In this document: one piece after another, positions 18,795 to 27,434 of the stretch
Layout: each line of letters begins with the position of its first letter
Position numbering within the stretch: position 1 is the first letter of the stretch
Assembly (NCBI RefSeq): GCF_038024855.1
Contig: NZ_CP139089.1
Span: forward strand, 1,488,001-1,552,000
Direction of reading: 5' to 3'
Length of the DNA: 64,000 nt
DNA from: Methylocella tundrae
Lineage (GTDB): Bacteria; Pseudomonadota; Alphaproteobacteria; Rhizobiales; Beijerinckiaceae
The notes under the pieces: model-generated
Databases searched by the model: none
What the model was told of the DNA's origin: nothing
Seen by the model: the letters and a program-made list of their open reading frames with translations, nothing else
Program-made: the position numbers and the translations under genes

Positions 18795-20069
18795 ATGCAA
18801 AACGACGCCCGTGACGATCATGTCACTTCGTCCAAGAATGCCGCCATCGCGCACAAAACGCCACGCCCTTCGCGCGCGAGCCGGCGCGGACTCGACGGAT
18901 TCGTATTTTTCACAGCGGATGTGCAGACTGGATTCGGCGCGTTCGTCGCGGTCTATCTGACGGCGGAAAAATGGACGCAGGTTGACATCGGCCTCATTTT
19001 GACAATCGGCAGCCTCGTTGGCCTTGCGAGTCAAATCCCAGGCGGCGCAGCGGTCGACGCCACACGTTCGATGCGCCGGACCGCCGCCACGGCCATCATC
19101 GCGATCGGCGCCGGCGCCCTGGCTCTTGCCGCCTGGCCGATCTTCGCGGTCGTGCTTGCGTCCAGAATCGCGCAGGCCGTGGCAAGTTCCGTGCTTGCTC
19201 CAGCGATGGCGGCGATCAGCCTTGGCCTCGTCGGCCGCCACGCGATTGGCGAACGCCTTGGCCGGAACGCTTCATTCGCCTCGCTCGGCACCGGTCTTGC
19301 CGCCGCCGGGATGGGCGCTTGCGGATATTATCTCTCCAACCGGGCGGTTTTTTTCGTGGCCGCCGCGATGGTCGTTCCGGCTCTGATCTCGCTCTTCCAG
19401 ATTCGGCCGGACGAGATCAACCCGGAACGCGCTCATGGCGGCCGTCCGCGATCCGGCTCAGCCGACATTATCTCAGCGTTGCGCAGCCTCCTTGCCGATA
19501 GAACGCTCGTCATCTTTGCCGGATGCGTCATGCTGTTTCAGTTCGCCAATGCCGCTATGCTGCCTCTGGCTGCAAGCATGCTGACTCTTCGGTCGAGCCA
19601 GGCTGCGACGATCCTCGTCGCCACCGCGATCGTCGTGCCTCAGTTCATCGTCGCGGCGCTATCGCCATGGGTCGGGCGCAGGGCAGAGCTATGGGGGCGC
19701 AGACCGCTCCTCATTCTCGGCTTCGGCGCGCTCGCCGTTCGCGGAGCGCTCTTTGTCGTCGTCATCGACCCCCATCTTCTTGTCGCCGTGCAATTGCTCG
19801 ACGGCATTTCGGCCGCGGTGCTCGGCGTGCTGACGCCGCTGACCATCGCCGACGTCACACGGGGCACGGGCCATTTCAATCTCGCACAGGGCATGGTCGG
19901 GTGCGCCGTCGGCGTCGGCGCCGCGATCAGCACAACTCTCATCGGCTATCTCAGTGACCATTTCGGCAGTCACACCGCGTTTCTGACAATGGCGGGAATC
20001 GCCGCTGGCGGATTCGCCGTGGTGTGGCTCTCGATGCCGGAAACACGGCCAAATACAAGCGAAGGGTGA
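18795..20069 (+). CDS. MFS transporter
   Basis: This is an inner-membrane transporter of 424 residues with twelve predicted helices in two halves, and a basic cytoplasmic loop in the middle (about residues 210-235). The first helix carries DGFVFFTADVQTGFGAFVAVYL, matching a subgroup of drug or unknown-substrate MFS proteins in Rhizobiales; the loop 2-3 motif is degenerate. ATG 18795 follows GGAGA closely. An upstream in-frame extension to 18666 overlaps the previous gene and is unlikely. The substrate is unknown. Confidence 0.85.
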   Translation: MQNDARDDHVTSSKNAAIAHKTPRPSRASRRGLDGFVFFTADVQTGFGAFVAVYLTAEKWTQVDIGLILTIGSLVGLASQIPGGAAVDATRSMRRTAATAIIAIGAGALALAAWPIFAVVLASRIAQAVASSVLAPAMAAISLGLVGRHAIGERLGRNASFASLGTGLAAAGMGACGYYLSNRAVFFVAAAMVVPALISLFQIRPDEINPERAHGGRPRSGSADIISALRSLLADRTLVIFAGCVMLFQFANAAMLPLAASMLTLRSSQAATILVATAIVVPQFIVAALSPWVGRRAELWGRRPLLILGFGALAVRGALFVVVIDPHLLVAVQLLDGISAAVLGVLTPLTIADVTRGTGHFNLAQGMVGCAVGVGAAISTTLIGYLSDHFGSHTAFLTMAGIAAGGFAVVWLSMPETRPNTSEG

Positions 20070-20393
20070 AACGGGCCTCGCAAAGGCGCGTCTCGCGCTC
20101 GAGCGTGCGACAACATGCGCCACACGACCGATGCAACACATTGATCGTCGCCAGCAGCACAGATTTTAGGCAGTTGGCAGAAGCCGGTTGGGAACCTGCG
20201 CCATTTGGAAACGTTGCTCGCGTGTGGGCAGGCACAGGCCATGCCCTTGCAACTGCTCAGTTAAACTGGACGAGACCATTCTTTTCGGCCGAGTGCTGTT
20301 CAGCTTCGCTCGTTCTGAAAATTTTGCTGCGCCGCAGGGAAGCCAAACGCCAGCCAAACTTTCTGCTCATTCTCAATCCACGAGTCGTGATCC
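20070..20393. other. 324-bp intergenic region before ABC exporter
   Basis: No gene, RNA or strong hairpin is evident. The stretch from 20260 to 20390 is less GC-rich than its surroundings and may hold the exporter promoter. Confidence 0.35.
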
Positions 20394-22157
20394 ATGGACG
20401 ATCTCACTCATTACGCCAACAGGCCTTTAGCATTTTTCGGCCGGTACATACGAACCCGCCGGCTGTCTCACGCCGCCATTCTCCTCGCGGTGGTCGCAGC
20501 TGTCGGCTTTTCGGTCAGCACCCAGTATGGCGTCAAGCACCTCGTCGACACGCTCTCGCAAGAGGGGCGGAGCGGCGCGCCCTGGCCGGCGTTTTACCTT
20601 CTCGTCTTTTTCATCGGCGCGGACAATCTTCTGTGGCGCGTGGCGAGCTGGATCGCCGCCTACACATTCGTGCATGTCACAGGCGATCTGCGCGCCGATC
20701 TTTTCCAGCATTTGACCGGCCATGCGCCGAGCTATTTCGCCAAAAGATTGCCGGGAGTGCTGACGAGCCGCATCACGGCGACCTCCAACGCCGTCTTCAC
20801 CATTCAAAACATGTTCGTGTGGAATGTCTTGCCGCCATGCCTCGCGATGGTCGGCGCGATCGCCTATCTGACCACGGTCAGCCTCGGGATGGCGGCCTGC
20901 CTTGCAGTCGTGTCCGGCCTTGTCGCCGCTACAATTTTCCACGTCGCCGCCAGCGGCAAACCACTGCACCATGATTTCGCCGACAAGGCCGCGGCGGTTG
21001 ACGGCGAGATGATCGACGTTGTCGGCAACATCTCGCTCGTCAAGGCGTTCGGCGGTCTTGCGCGGGAACATCGGCGCTTCGGCGCCACGGTCAACGAGGA
21101 GCTCAAGGCGCGCCGGCGCAGCCTCCTCTATCTGGAAAAACTGCGGCTCAGCCACGCCCTCGTGACGATAGTCTTGATGCTTGGTCTGCTCGCCTGGGCG
21201 ATCAGCCTTTGGCAGCAGCGGTCCGCGACCATCGGCGACGTCGTTCTTGTCTGCACGCTCGGAATGGCCGTGCTCAGCGCCACGCGCGACCTAGCCGTCG
21301 CCCTCGTTGACGTGACGCAGCACATGGCGCGCCTCTCCGAGGCCCTCGCGACGCTTCTGTCGCCGCATGAACTGCGCGACCATCCCCAGGCTGCCGCTCT
21401 CATTCCGGGCGGGGCGCGCGTGGTCTTCGAGAACATTGCGTTCCGCTACCCTGAAGGACGGCGGGTTTTCGAAAACTTCAGCCTTACTCTCGAGGCCGGT
21501 CAAAGGGTTGGGCTGGTCGGTCCATCGGGCGGAGGCAAATCAACGCTGATCGCGCTCCTGCAGCGCTTCTATGACCTCGACGCGGGCCGGATTCTCATTG
21601 ACGGACAGGATATTCACAGGACCACTCAGGCAAGCCTTCGACAGGCGATCTCGGTGGTGCCACAGGATACCGCCCTCTTTAATCGTTCTTTGATGGAGAA
21701 CATCCGCTACGGCCGTCCCGAGGCCACCGACGAAGAGGTGTGGGAAGCGGCCATCGCAGCGCGATGCCGCCCCTTCATCCAGCACCTCCCGCGGGGGCTC
21801 GACACCATCGTTGGCGACAGGGGAGCGAAGCTGTCGGGGGGACAGCGCCAGCGCGTCGCGATCGCCAGGGCCTTCCTGAAAAATGCGCCCATCCTTCTGC
21901 TCGATGAGGCGACATCGGCGCTCGACAGCGAAGCCGAGGAGGCCATTCGGGAGGCGCTTGCGCGCCTCATGCAGGGGCGGACGGTCATCGCGATCGCCCA
22001 CCGCTTATCGACGCTACGAAACTTCGACCGTATCGTCGTGTTGCAGAACGGACGCATGGTGCAAGACGGGCATCCCGAAAGCCTCATGCAAATCGACGGT
22101 CCCTATCGCGCCCTGATTACGCAGGAGATGAGCCGTCTCGCAGAGCAGGCCGCCTGA
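20394..22157 (+). CDS. ABC exporter, fused permease and ATPase
   Basis: This is a half-size ABC exporter (587 residues) that would act as a homodimer in the inner membrane. Six transmembrane helices fill about residues 1-310, and the ATPase follows. The ATPase has Walker A GPSGGGKST, the Q-loop region VVPQDTALFN, signature LSGGQRQR, Walker B ILLLDEATSALD, and the H-loop His in IAIAHRLST. The permease half has the MsbA-like type I arrangement. No dedicated partner gene is adjacent, and the substrate is unknown. Confidence 0.9.
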   Translation: MDDLTHYANRPLAFFGRYIRTRRLSHAAILLAVVAAVGFSVSTQYGVKHLVDTLSQEGRSGAPWPAFYLLVFFIGADNLLWRVASWIAAYTFVHVTGDLRADLFQHLTGHAPSYFAKRLPGVLTSRITATSNAVFTIQNMFVWNVLPPCLAMVGAIAYLTTVSLGMAACLAVVSGLVAATIFHVAASGKPLHHDFADKAAAVDGEMIDVVGNISLVKAFGGLAREHRRFGATVNEELKARRRSLLYLEKLRLSHALVTIVLMLGLLAWAISLWQQRSATIGDVVLVCTLGMAVLSATRDLAVALVDVTQHMARLSEALATLLSPHELRDHPQAAALIPGGARVVFENIAFRYPEGRRVFENFSLTLEAGQRVGLVGPSGGGKSTLIALLQRFYDLDAGRILIDGQDIHRTTQASLRQAISVVPQDTALFNRSLMENIRYGRPEATDEEVWEAAIAARCRPFIQHLPRGLDTIVGDRGAKLSGGQRQRVAIARAFLKNAPILLLDEATSALDSEAEEAIREALARLMQGRTVIAIAHRLSTLRNFDRIVVLQNGRMVQDGHPESLMQIDGPYRALITQEMSRLAEQAA

Positions 22158-22216
22158 ACATGGCCGAGAGCGCCGGCGGCTCGCCATCGGCGTGAGATGT
22201 TGGGCGTCGCACGCGG

Positions 22217-23731
22217 TCATTCCATCCAGTCAAAGGTCCGGCTGACCGCCTTTTTCCACATCAAGTAGTTTTTGACGCGCAACGTATCGTCAACTGACGG
22301 TGTCCACGTCCTGTCAACGCTCCAATTCCGCCGAAGATCCTCGATCCCGCTCCAGTAGCCAACCGCGAGCCCAGCCGCATAGGCGGCGCCGAGAGCCGTG
22401 CTTTCCGACACTTTCGGCCGCGTCACCGGCGCGCCAAGAACATCGGCCTGGATCTGCATCAGCAAATCATTCGCGGTCATGCCGCCATCGACCTTCAGCG
22501 CCGTCACAGGCACGCCTGAGTCCGACGCCATCGCGTCCGCCACCTCGCGTGTCTGGAAGGCGGCGGCCTCAAGGGCGGCGCGGGCGAAATGGCCGCGGTC
22601 GATAAAGCTGGTGAGCCCGATGATCAGACCACGCGCTTCGCTGCGCCAATAAGGCGCGAAGAGGCCCGAGAAGGCCGGCACGAAATACAAACCGCCATTA
22701 TCGGGAACGAGGCTGGCGAGACGTTCGACGTCGGCCGCGCTGTCGATGAGTTGCATGCGGTCACGCAGCCACTGCACCAAGGCTCCCGCGATCGCCACCG
22801 AGCCTTCGAGCGCGTAGACGGGCGGATCCCCGCCGAATTGATAGCAAACAGTCGTGATCAGCCCGTGTTTTGATTGCACCACTTCGGCGCCTGTATTCAA
22901 CAGCATGAAGCAGCCGGCGCCATAGGTGTTTTTAGCTTCGCCCACGTCGAAGCAGACCTGCCCGACCGTGGCGGCCTGTTGATCGCCGAGAACGCCGCAG
23001 ATTGGCGCCTCCCCTCCAAAAGGTCCGTCGGCGCGCGTAAGGCCATGGAAGGCGGAGTCCGAGGACGGCCGAATGGCCGGGAGCATCGCCCGCGGAATGT
23101 CGAAGGCCGCCAGAAGCTCGTCGTCCCATTGCAGAGTTTTGAGGTTCATCAGCATGGTGCGTGACGCATTGGTGACGTCCGTCACATGCGCCGCCGTCGC
23201 CGAGGGGCCGCCCGTCAGCTTCCAGATCAGCCAGCTATCCATCGTCCCGAAGATCGCGTCCCCTGTTTCGGCGTCGCGGCGCAGGCCCGGAATGGCGTCG
23301 AGCATCCAGCGGATTTTTGGCGCGGAAAAATAGGTCGCGAGCGGCAGGCCGGTCTTTTGACGAAAGCGATCCTGACCGCCGCGCTCGGCCAGTTGAGCGC
23401 AGATCAGATCGGTGCGCGTGTCCTGCCAGACAATAGCGTTGTAATAGGGCTCGCCGGTGTTCCTGTTCCAGACGAGCGTGGTTTCCCGCTGGTTGGCGAC
23501 GCCGATCGCGGCGAGATCCCCCGTCGCCACCCCGGCCTTGCCCATCGCGCCGCGGATGACCTCCTCGACGCGTCGCCATATCTCCAAAGGGTCATGTTCG
23601 ACCCAGCCCGACTGTGGGCAGATTTGTCGATGCTCGAGCTGATGCGAGGCCGCCGTTTCTCCCCGCTTGTTAAATATCATGCAGCGTGTGCTGGTCGTCC
23701 CCTGATCCAGCGCGACGACATATTTCGACAA
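22217..23731 (-). CDS. glpK: Glycerol kinase
   Basis: GlpK (504 residues) phosphorylates glycerol to glycerol-3-phosphate in the cytosol. The FGGY-kinase start [14 protein letters not shown] carries the phosphate-1 motif. [25 protein letters not shown] and the C-terminal [15 protein letters not shown] match the family. I chose TTG 23731 because it is preceded by GGGAG and gives the length and N-terminus of known GlpK. The frame also extends 13 codons upstream to another TTG. It is the second gene of a glpD-glpK operon. Confidence 0.95.
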   Translation of the reverse strand: MSKYVVALDQGTTSTRCMIFNKRGETAASHQLEHRQICPQSGWVEHDPLEIWRRVEEVIRGAMGKAGVATGDLAAIGVANQRETTLVWNRNTGEPYYNAIVWQDTRTDLICAQLAERGGQDRFRQKTGLPLATYFSAPKIRWMLDAIPGLRRDAETGDAIFGTMDSWLIWKLTGGPSATAAHVTDVTNASRTMLMNLKTLQWDDELLAAFDIPRAMLPAIRPSSDSAFHGLTRADGPFGGEAPICGVLGDQQAATVGQVCFDVGEAKNTYGAGCFMLLNTGAEVVQSKHGLITTVCYQFGGDPPVYALEGSVAIAGALVQWLRDRMQLIDSAADVERLASLVPDNGGLYFVPAFSGLFAPYWRSEARGLIIGLTSFIDRGHFARAALEAAAFQTREVADAMASDSGVPVTALKVDGGMTANDLLMQIQADVLGAPVTRPKVSESTALGAAYAAGLAVGYWSGIEDLRRNWSVDRTWTPSVDDTLRVKNYLMWKKAVSRTFDWME

Positions 23732-23809
23732 GGCGTTATCTCCCGGATTTTCACTGAGTCTTATCAGCAACCGCGCTCTTGCGAATAGCGGCCTCAGCGC
23801 GAAGGCCCA

Positions 23810-25426
23810 TTAAATCGCCTGCGTCAACCGCCGTTCCGTCTCGGCGGCCTCGAAATCCCGGCGGCGTTGGTCCCATCCGCGCTCCGTGGCGAGTAAAGCG
23901 ATGACGCGGGGCGCGGAGCGCCGCGCCGCCTCCCGATCGAGCAAAGCCAGCGGCAGGCGCCGGGCCAGCACATCCATCGCCGAAAGGGCGGCCTCGAATC
24001 TAGCGGCATAGAGCACCTCGGCCTCGAGGTAAGGAAAGGCGGGATGGAGCCGCGGCGCGCCGGCGGAGCCGGCCTCTTGCAGTACCCGGGGGGCGCGGTC
24101 GCCATAAGCATGGTGCAGATGCGCGGCGACATCATAATCAAGGGTGAAGGCGGAGCGGAGCGCCTCAATTCCCCTTTCGGCGTCGAAATTCTCCGCGCCG
24201 GCCAGCGCCAGCCCGGCGGTGCGGCACGGATTTTTCGGGCGCAGATCAAAGCGGGCGATGGCATGATCCAGTGCGTCCGCGGCCATTTTTCGATAGGTCG
24301 TCCATTTGCCGCCGCAGATCGTGACGAGGCCGCTCCCGCTCACTTCCACGATGTGATCGCGCGCGAGGCGCGCTGTATCGGCGATTTTCGGGTTGCTGAC
24401 CAGCGGACGAAGACCGCACCACGCCGATAATATGTCCTTTTCGCTGACCTCGACGTTCAAATACCGCCCTATGTGCCGCAGCAGATAGGCGATCGCCTCA
24501 GTCGTGGGCGGGGGATGGTCCTCGATCGCAGCCGGCTCATCCGTGGCGCCGATCAGCGCATGTCCCTCAAAGGGCAGTATGAACAGCACGCGGCCGTCGT
24601 CGGTTCGCGGAATCAGCAGCCCCGCCCCCGTGGGAGCAAAACGCTTGTCGAGCACGATATGGACGCCTGAACTGGGTCTCATGATCGCCGCCGCGCCGGC
24701 GTCCGCCATCAGGCGAAGGGAGTCCGCGAACGGGCCGGCCGCATTGATCACCGCGCGCGCCTCGATCTCCCAACGCTCGCCTGTCTCCCTGTCCTCGACC
24801 TCAGCGCCGGTCAGTTGGCTCTCCTTATGGGTGAACCCCACCACTTCGACCCGGTTGGCGACCGCGGCGCCCTGTTCGGACGCCGTCAGCGCCAGCGTCA
24901 AAGCCATGCGCGCGTCATCGAACTGACCATCATAATAGAGAATTCCGGCTTTCAGCCCTTCGGCCTTCAGCATCGGAAATCGGCGGAGGGTTTCGCTGCG
25001 ACTGAGCAACCGGCTGCGGCCGAAGCTCAGCTTCCCGGCAAGCCGATCGTAGATGCGAAGACCGGCGAAGATATAGGGCGCATCGCGCCAGCGGTAGAGC
25101 GGCGAGACAAGCGCCAGACGATGAGCAAGATGCGGCGCGTTTTTCAGGAAAATCGCGCGCTCGCGCAGGCCGTCGCGAACCAGATTATATTGTGTCCGGT
25201 CAAGGCGCCGAATGGCCAGCTCAAGGTAGCGGACGCCGCCATGCACCAGCTTGGTGCTTCTGCCGCTGGCGCCTTCCGCGAAGTCGCCCCGCTCGACGAG
25301 CGCCGTCCTGAGGCCCCGGCTCGCCGCATCGAGCGCGACGCCGCAGCCGGTGGCGCCGCCGCCGACGACCAGAACGTCGAAAGTCCCGCCAGAGCGCAGC
25401 GCCGCCAGGGCGGAGCTCCTGTCCAT
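23810..25426 (-). CDS. glpD: Aerobic glycerol-3-phosphate dehydrogenase
   Basis: GlpD (538 residues) is a membrane-associated FAD enzyme that oxidises glycerol-3-phosphate to dihydroxyacetone phosphate and passes electrons to quinone. The FAD-binding motif VLVVGGGATGCGVALDAASRG is at about 18-38, and the substrate region SGRSTKLVHGGVRYL follows. GGKWTTYRKMA and the C-terminal helical domain are typical. glpK follows 78 bases downstream on the same strand. With GlpK it allows growth on glycerol, in keeping with a facultative methanotroph. No facilitator (glpF) or repressor (glpR) gene is seen next to it. Confidence 0.95.
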   Translation of the reverse strand: MDRSSALAALRSGGTFDVLVVGGGATGCGVALDAASRGLRTALVERGDFAEGASGRSTKLVHGGVRYLELAIRRLDRTQYNLVRDGLRERAIFLKNAPHLAHRLALVSPLYRWRDAPYIFAGLRIYDRLAGKLSFGRSRLLSRSETLRRFPMLKAEGLKAGILYYDGQFDDARMALTLALTASEQGAAVANRVEVVGFTHKESQLTGAEVEDRETGERWEIEARAVINAAGPFADSLRLMADAGAAAIMRPSSGVHIVLDKRFAPTGAGLLIPRTDDGRVLFILPFEGHALIGATDEPAAIEDHPPPTTEAIAYLLRHIGRYLNVEVSEKDILSAWCGLRPLVSNPKIADTARLARDHIVEVSGSGLVTICGGKWTTYRKMAADALDHAIARFDLRPKNPCRTAGLALAGAENFDAERGIEALRSAFTLDYDVAAHLHHAYGDRAPRVLQEAGSAGAPRLHPAFPYLEAEVLYAARFEAALSAMDVLARRLPLALLDREAARRSAPRVIALLATERGWDQRRRDFEAAETERRLTQAI

Positions 25427-25874
25427 TGTCCCTCCCCTTCCCCGCGCGCAACCCGGACGTCGACGACGCTCGATGCGCCATCATCTGAAGGCCGCTTATT
25501 GACGCCGCCGTCAAGAGCCGTGCGGATCGAGAGGCTGAATTTGCCCAGAGTTGAAGAGCGGAATCGAGCCGGCCCTATCGCCTTGGCCGCGTTAGCGAAC
25601 CGGCAAAGCCGGCCGACCTGCTAAACGCTTACCGGCCCCACTCGATTGACGCTGTCACCCACAATGGCGAGGCGCGCGATCTTAAATATCCTCTTTTTTC
25701 AATTGGCATATCTTCTTGCCAGCTCAAACGAAGCTAAAGAGACACCCTGCGGCACGACGGGGTTGCCCGCAGGGTGTCTGGAGGAAAGGGATTGCGCGTT
25801 ATGCGGCCATGTCATTTGATGGATTGGAGCCCGTAACCCAGCAGCAAATTGGTCGCCTATTGTTTAATCCCGCC
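25427..25874. other. 448-bp intergenic region between glpD and the Irr-like gene
   Basis: Both neighbours are on the minus strand. The region contains the glpD promoter (probably the AT-rich stretch 25680-25735) and a strong hairpin at 25740-25779. No gene is supported. Confidence 0.45.
25740..25779 (-). terminator. Strong stem-loop after the Irr-like gene
   Basis: AGACACCCTGCGG (25740-25752) and CCGCAGGGTGTCT (25767-25779) form a perfect 13-bp stem around a 14-base loop, about 95 bases past the minus-strand stop at 25875. Read on the minus strand it is followed by CTTTAGCTTCGTTT, a weak T-rich tail. A terminator is the simplest reading. Confidence 0.5.
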
Positions 25875-26354
25875 TCAAGTCGTGCGCTGTCGCCCCTCCG
25901 CCGCCGGCGCCTTTGGACGCAACGTCACGACAACATTGACGCGGGAGACTTCATAGTCTTCGGGTGTTCTGATGTGGTCCGTGAGTTTAATCTCATCGGG
26001 TCCAATATCGCGAATTTCCTTTGTGTCCTCAAAATAGTAATGCGGATGGTCGGTCGTGTTCGTATCAAAAAACGTAGGGCAGCGGTCGATCGACAAAGCG
26101 CGGACGAGCCCGACGCGCGCAAATACATTTAGGACGTTGTACACCGTCGCCAGCGACGTCTGTGTGTGCGCGACCCGCGCTTCGAACGCAAGAGTTTCAG
26201 CCGTCAAATGCCGGTCCCCTCTGCCGAAGAGCAATTTCGCAAGGTTGCGGCGTTGCCGCGTCGCTCGAAGGCCATATCTCTTCCACAACACGCCGCTTGA
26301 AAACTTCAATGTAGCAGATCTCTCAACGAGAGGCCCATCCCCGGGGTCACCCAT
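25875..26354 (-). CDS. Fur-family regulator, Irr-like
   Basis: This is a 159-residue DNA-binding regulator of the Fur superfamily, closest by eye to rhizobial Irr, the haem-responsive iron regulator. A winged helix lies at about 20-85 (GLRATRQRRNLAKLLF, SLATVYNVLNVFARVGLV). The dimer domain contains FDTNTTDHPHYYFED, equivalent to the Irr stretch with clustered histidines, here His103-Pro-His105. A Cys92-Pro93 pair stands just before it, and Cys-Pro is the core of haem-regulatory motifs. ATG 26354 follows AGG with fair spacing. GTG 26402 upstream lacks a ribosome site. It may be a second Irr copy rather than the main one. It lies beside the sMMO cluster, which needs iron (inference on relevance). 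Confidence 0.85.
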   Translation of the reverse strand: MGDPGDGPLVERSATLKFSSGVLWKRYGLRATRQRRNLAKLLFGRGDRHLTAETLAFEARVAHTQTSLATVYNVLNVFARVGLVRALSIDRCPTFFDTNTTDHPHYYFEDTKEIRDIGPDEIKLTDHIRTPEDYEVSRVNVVVTLRPKAPAAEGRQRTT

Positions 26355-26464
26355 CACGCACCTGCCTTTCGTGCTTTTCTTGCTTTTATCAAATCCGGCC
26401 ACTTTACTGGCTGGCCTCAGCCCGCCCGCGCCGCTGATTATCGCCAGACAGAAAGCCTAAGCGC

Positions 26465-26815
26465 TCAACGAGCGCCTGGGGCGCCCGGTTGACTTTCAGA
26501 GCGCTGAACAATGAAAGGACGCGCCGCCGACACTCGGTCGATGAACTCCTGTGTCGTGTCGGTTGTGATCGACGTTGTACCCGGCCCAACGCGCTCGGCG
26601 ACGAGCTGTCCGGCGCCCGAAACTCTGTCAATGAATTCTTGCGCCGGATTTGTCTCAATCTTCGCTGATGAGACACCGGTGCGCTCTGTTGTAAACGGCT
26701 TTCCTGATACACGATCGATGAAAGCTCGCGCCGGATCTTCGGCATTTGCCTGTGTGTAAATGAAGCCAGCCGCGATTGCCGCGCCAACAATAAAATACCA
26801 ATTTCTCTTATGCAT
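26465..26815 (-). CDS. Exported three-repeat protein with FIDRVS motifs (unknown function)
   Basis: The protein has 116 residues. A signal peptide (about 1-25, IVGAAIAAGFIYTQANA) leads into a short acidic mature protein made of three repeats of about 29-30 residues. Each contains FIDRVS (at 32-37, 61-66 and 91-96) preceded by a Pro/Thr-Ala/Thr-Gln/Arg-Glu/Ala turn, and followed some residues later by an Arg-terminated strand (TTER, VAER, IVQR). I recognise no family. ATG 26815 follows GGGAG with an 8-base spacer. A close match to the sigma-54 consensus lies about 70 bases upstream of the start, and a dyad also found upstream of mmoX lies further up, so it may be controlled by MmoR. Confidence 0.75.
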   Translation of the reverse strand: MHKRNWYFIVGAAIAAGFIYTQANAEDPARAFIDRVSGKPFTTERTGVSSAKIETNPAQEFIDRVSGAGQLVAERVGPGTTSITTDTTQEFIDRVSAARPFIVQRSESQPGAPGAR

Positions 26816-26895
26816 CAAAGTGTCTCCCAGTCGAGCTTTGCTTCTCCGACTCCCACGTCGGATTGCGTTCGCTCCGGCAACAGTTCGTTGCATTT

Positions 26896-26911
26896 AGCAG
26901 GAGACGTGCCA
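26896..26911 (-). promoter_or_regulatory. Predicted sigma-54 promoter of the FIDRVS-repeat gene
   Basis: Read on the minus strand, TGGCACGTCTCCTGCT has the -24 element TGGCACG, the -12 element TGCT and the exact 10-base gap between GG and GC. Only one base of the core -12 element (CTGC for TTGC) departs from consensus. Transcription would start near 26885, about 70 bases before the ATG. Confidence 0.65.
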
Positions 26912-27070
26912 CCCATCGACGCTGCGCGCATTTAGTTGACAAGCGCTCGACGCAGCTTGGACACGCTCGATAAAACAGCGATGTATGACCTATCGGACGG
27001 ACGCCACATTGGATTGTATGGCCTTGCCAACGCGCGTCTTCAGTGGCGACGGCCTTCCATTTTCATACAC

Positions 27071-27087
27071 TGTATGTCATCTGAACA
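27071..27087. promoter_or_regulatory. TGT-N11-ACA dyad, candidate enhancer site
   Basis: TGTATGTCATCTGAACA lies about 160 bases upstream of the sigma-54 promoter, a usual enhancer distance. It overlaps a 13-base palindrome CATACACTGTATG (27064-27076). Two more TGTATG half-sites stand at 26982 and 27015. The same layout occurs upstream of mmoX. A single TGT-N11-ACA match is expected by chance every few kb, so the weight comes from position and the shared arm. Confidence 0.4.
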
Positions 27088-27434
27088 CGATTACATGGAC
27101 GCCCCTGTAGATGAATGGCGGGAGAGGATATCGCCGCTGGCGCGGACAACCGCAATTGACCAAGAGCAATTGGTCTACAAGACGCCCCGGACAGCGCAAA
27201 GACCGTCGAGCGCCACTGTGAGTTCGTCAGGCATTGGGCGGCGGAAAACATTCGCGCAATTTGTGATTTGATATAGTGAGAACGGTTCCCCCGAGGATCT
27301 CCCTCAGATTTTCGATAAAGCCTTTCACTCCCAGATATGGGCGAGCCCTGCCTCGCAGTGGGCGTTTTGTGGCGCCCGCTGCTCTCACCTTGGGCTACCC
27401 CTCAACCGCGCTCTATCCGTCGAGCAGGACAAGC

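Larger units (their letters stand above)
26816..27434. other. 619-bp regulatory region between the repeat gene and mmoG
   Basis: It holds the sigma-54 promoter and dyads described above. No open frame here has a good start and known signature. The end of mmoG is at 27435; a weak GGGCG/CGCCC hairpin near 27360-27377 could end the sMMO transcript but has no T-run. Confidence 0.5.

Noticed and set aside
26936..27271. 111-codon plus-strand frame with TTG start downstream of mmoG
   Set aside because: It has no ribosome site or motif, and it crosses the candidate regulatory elements of the opposite-strand gene.
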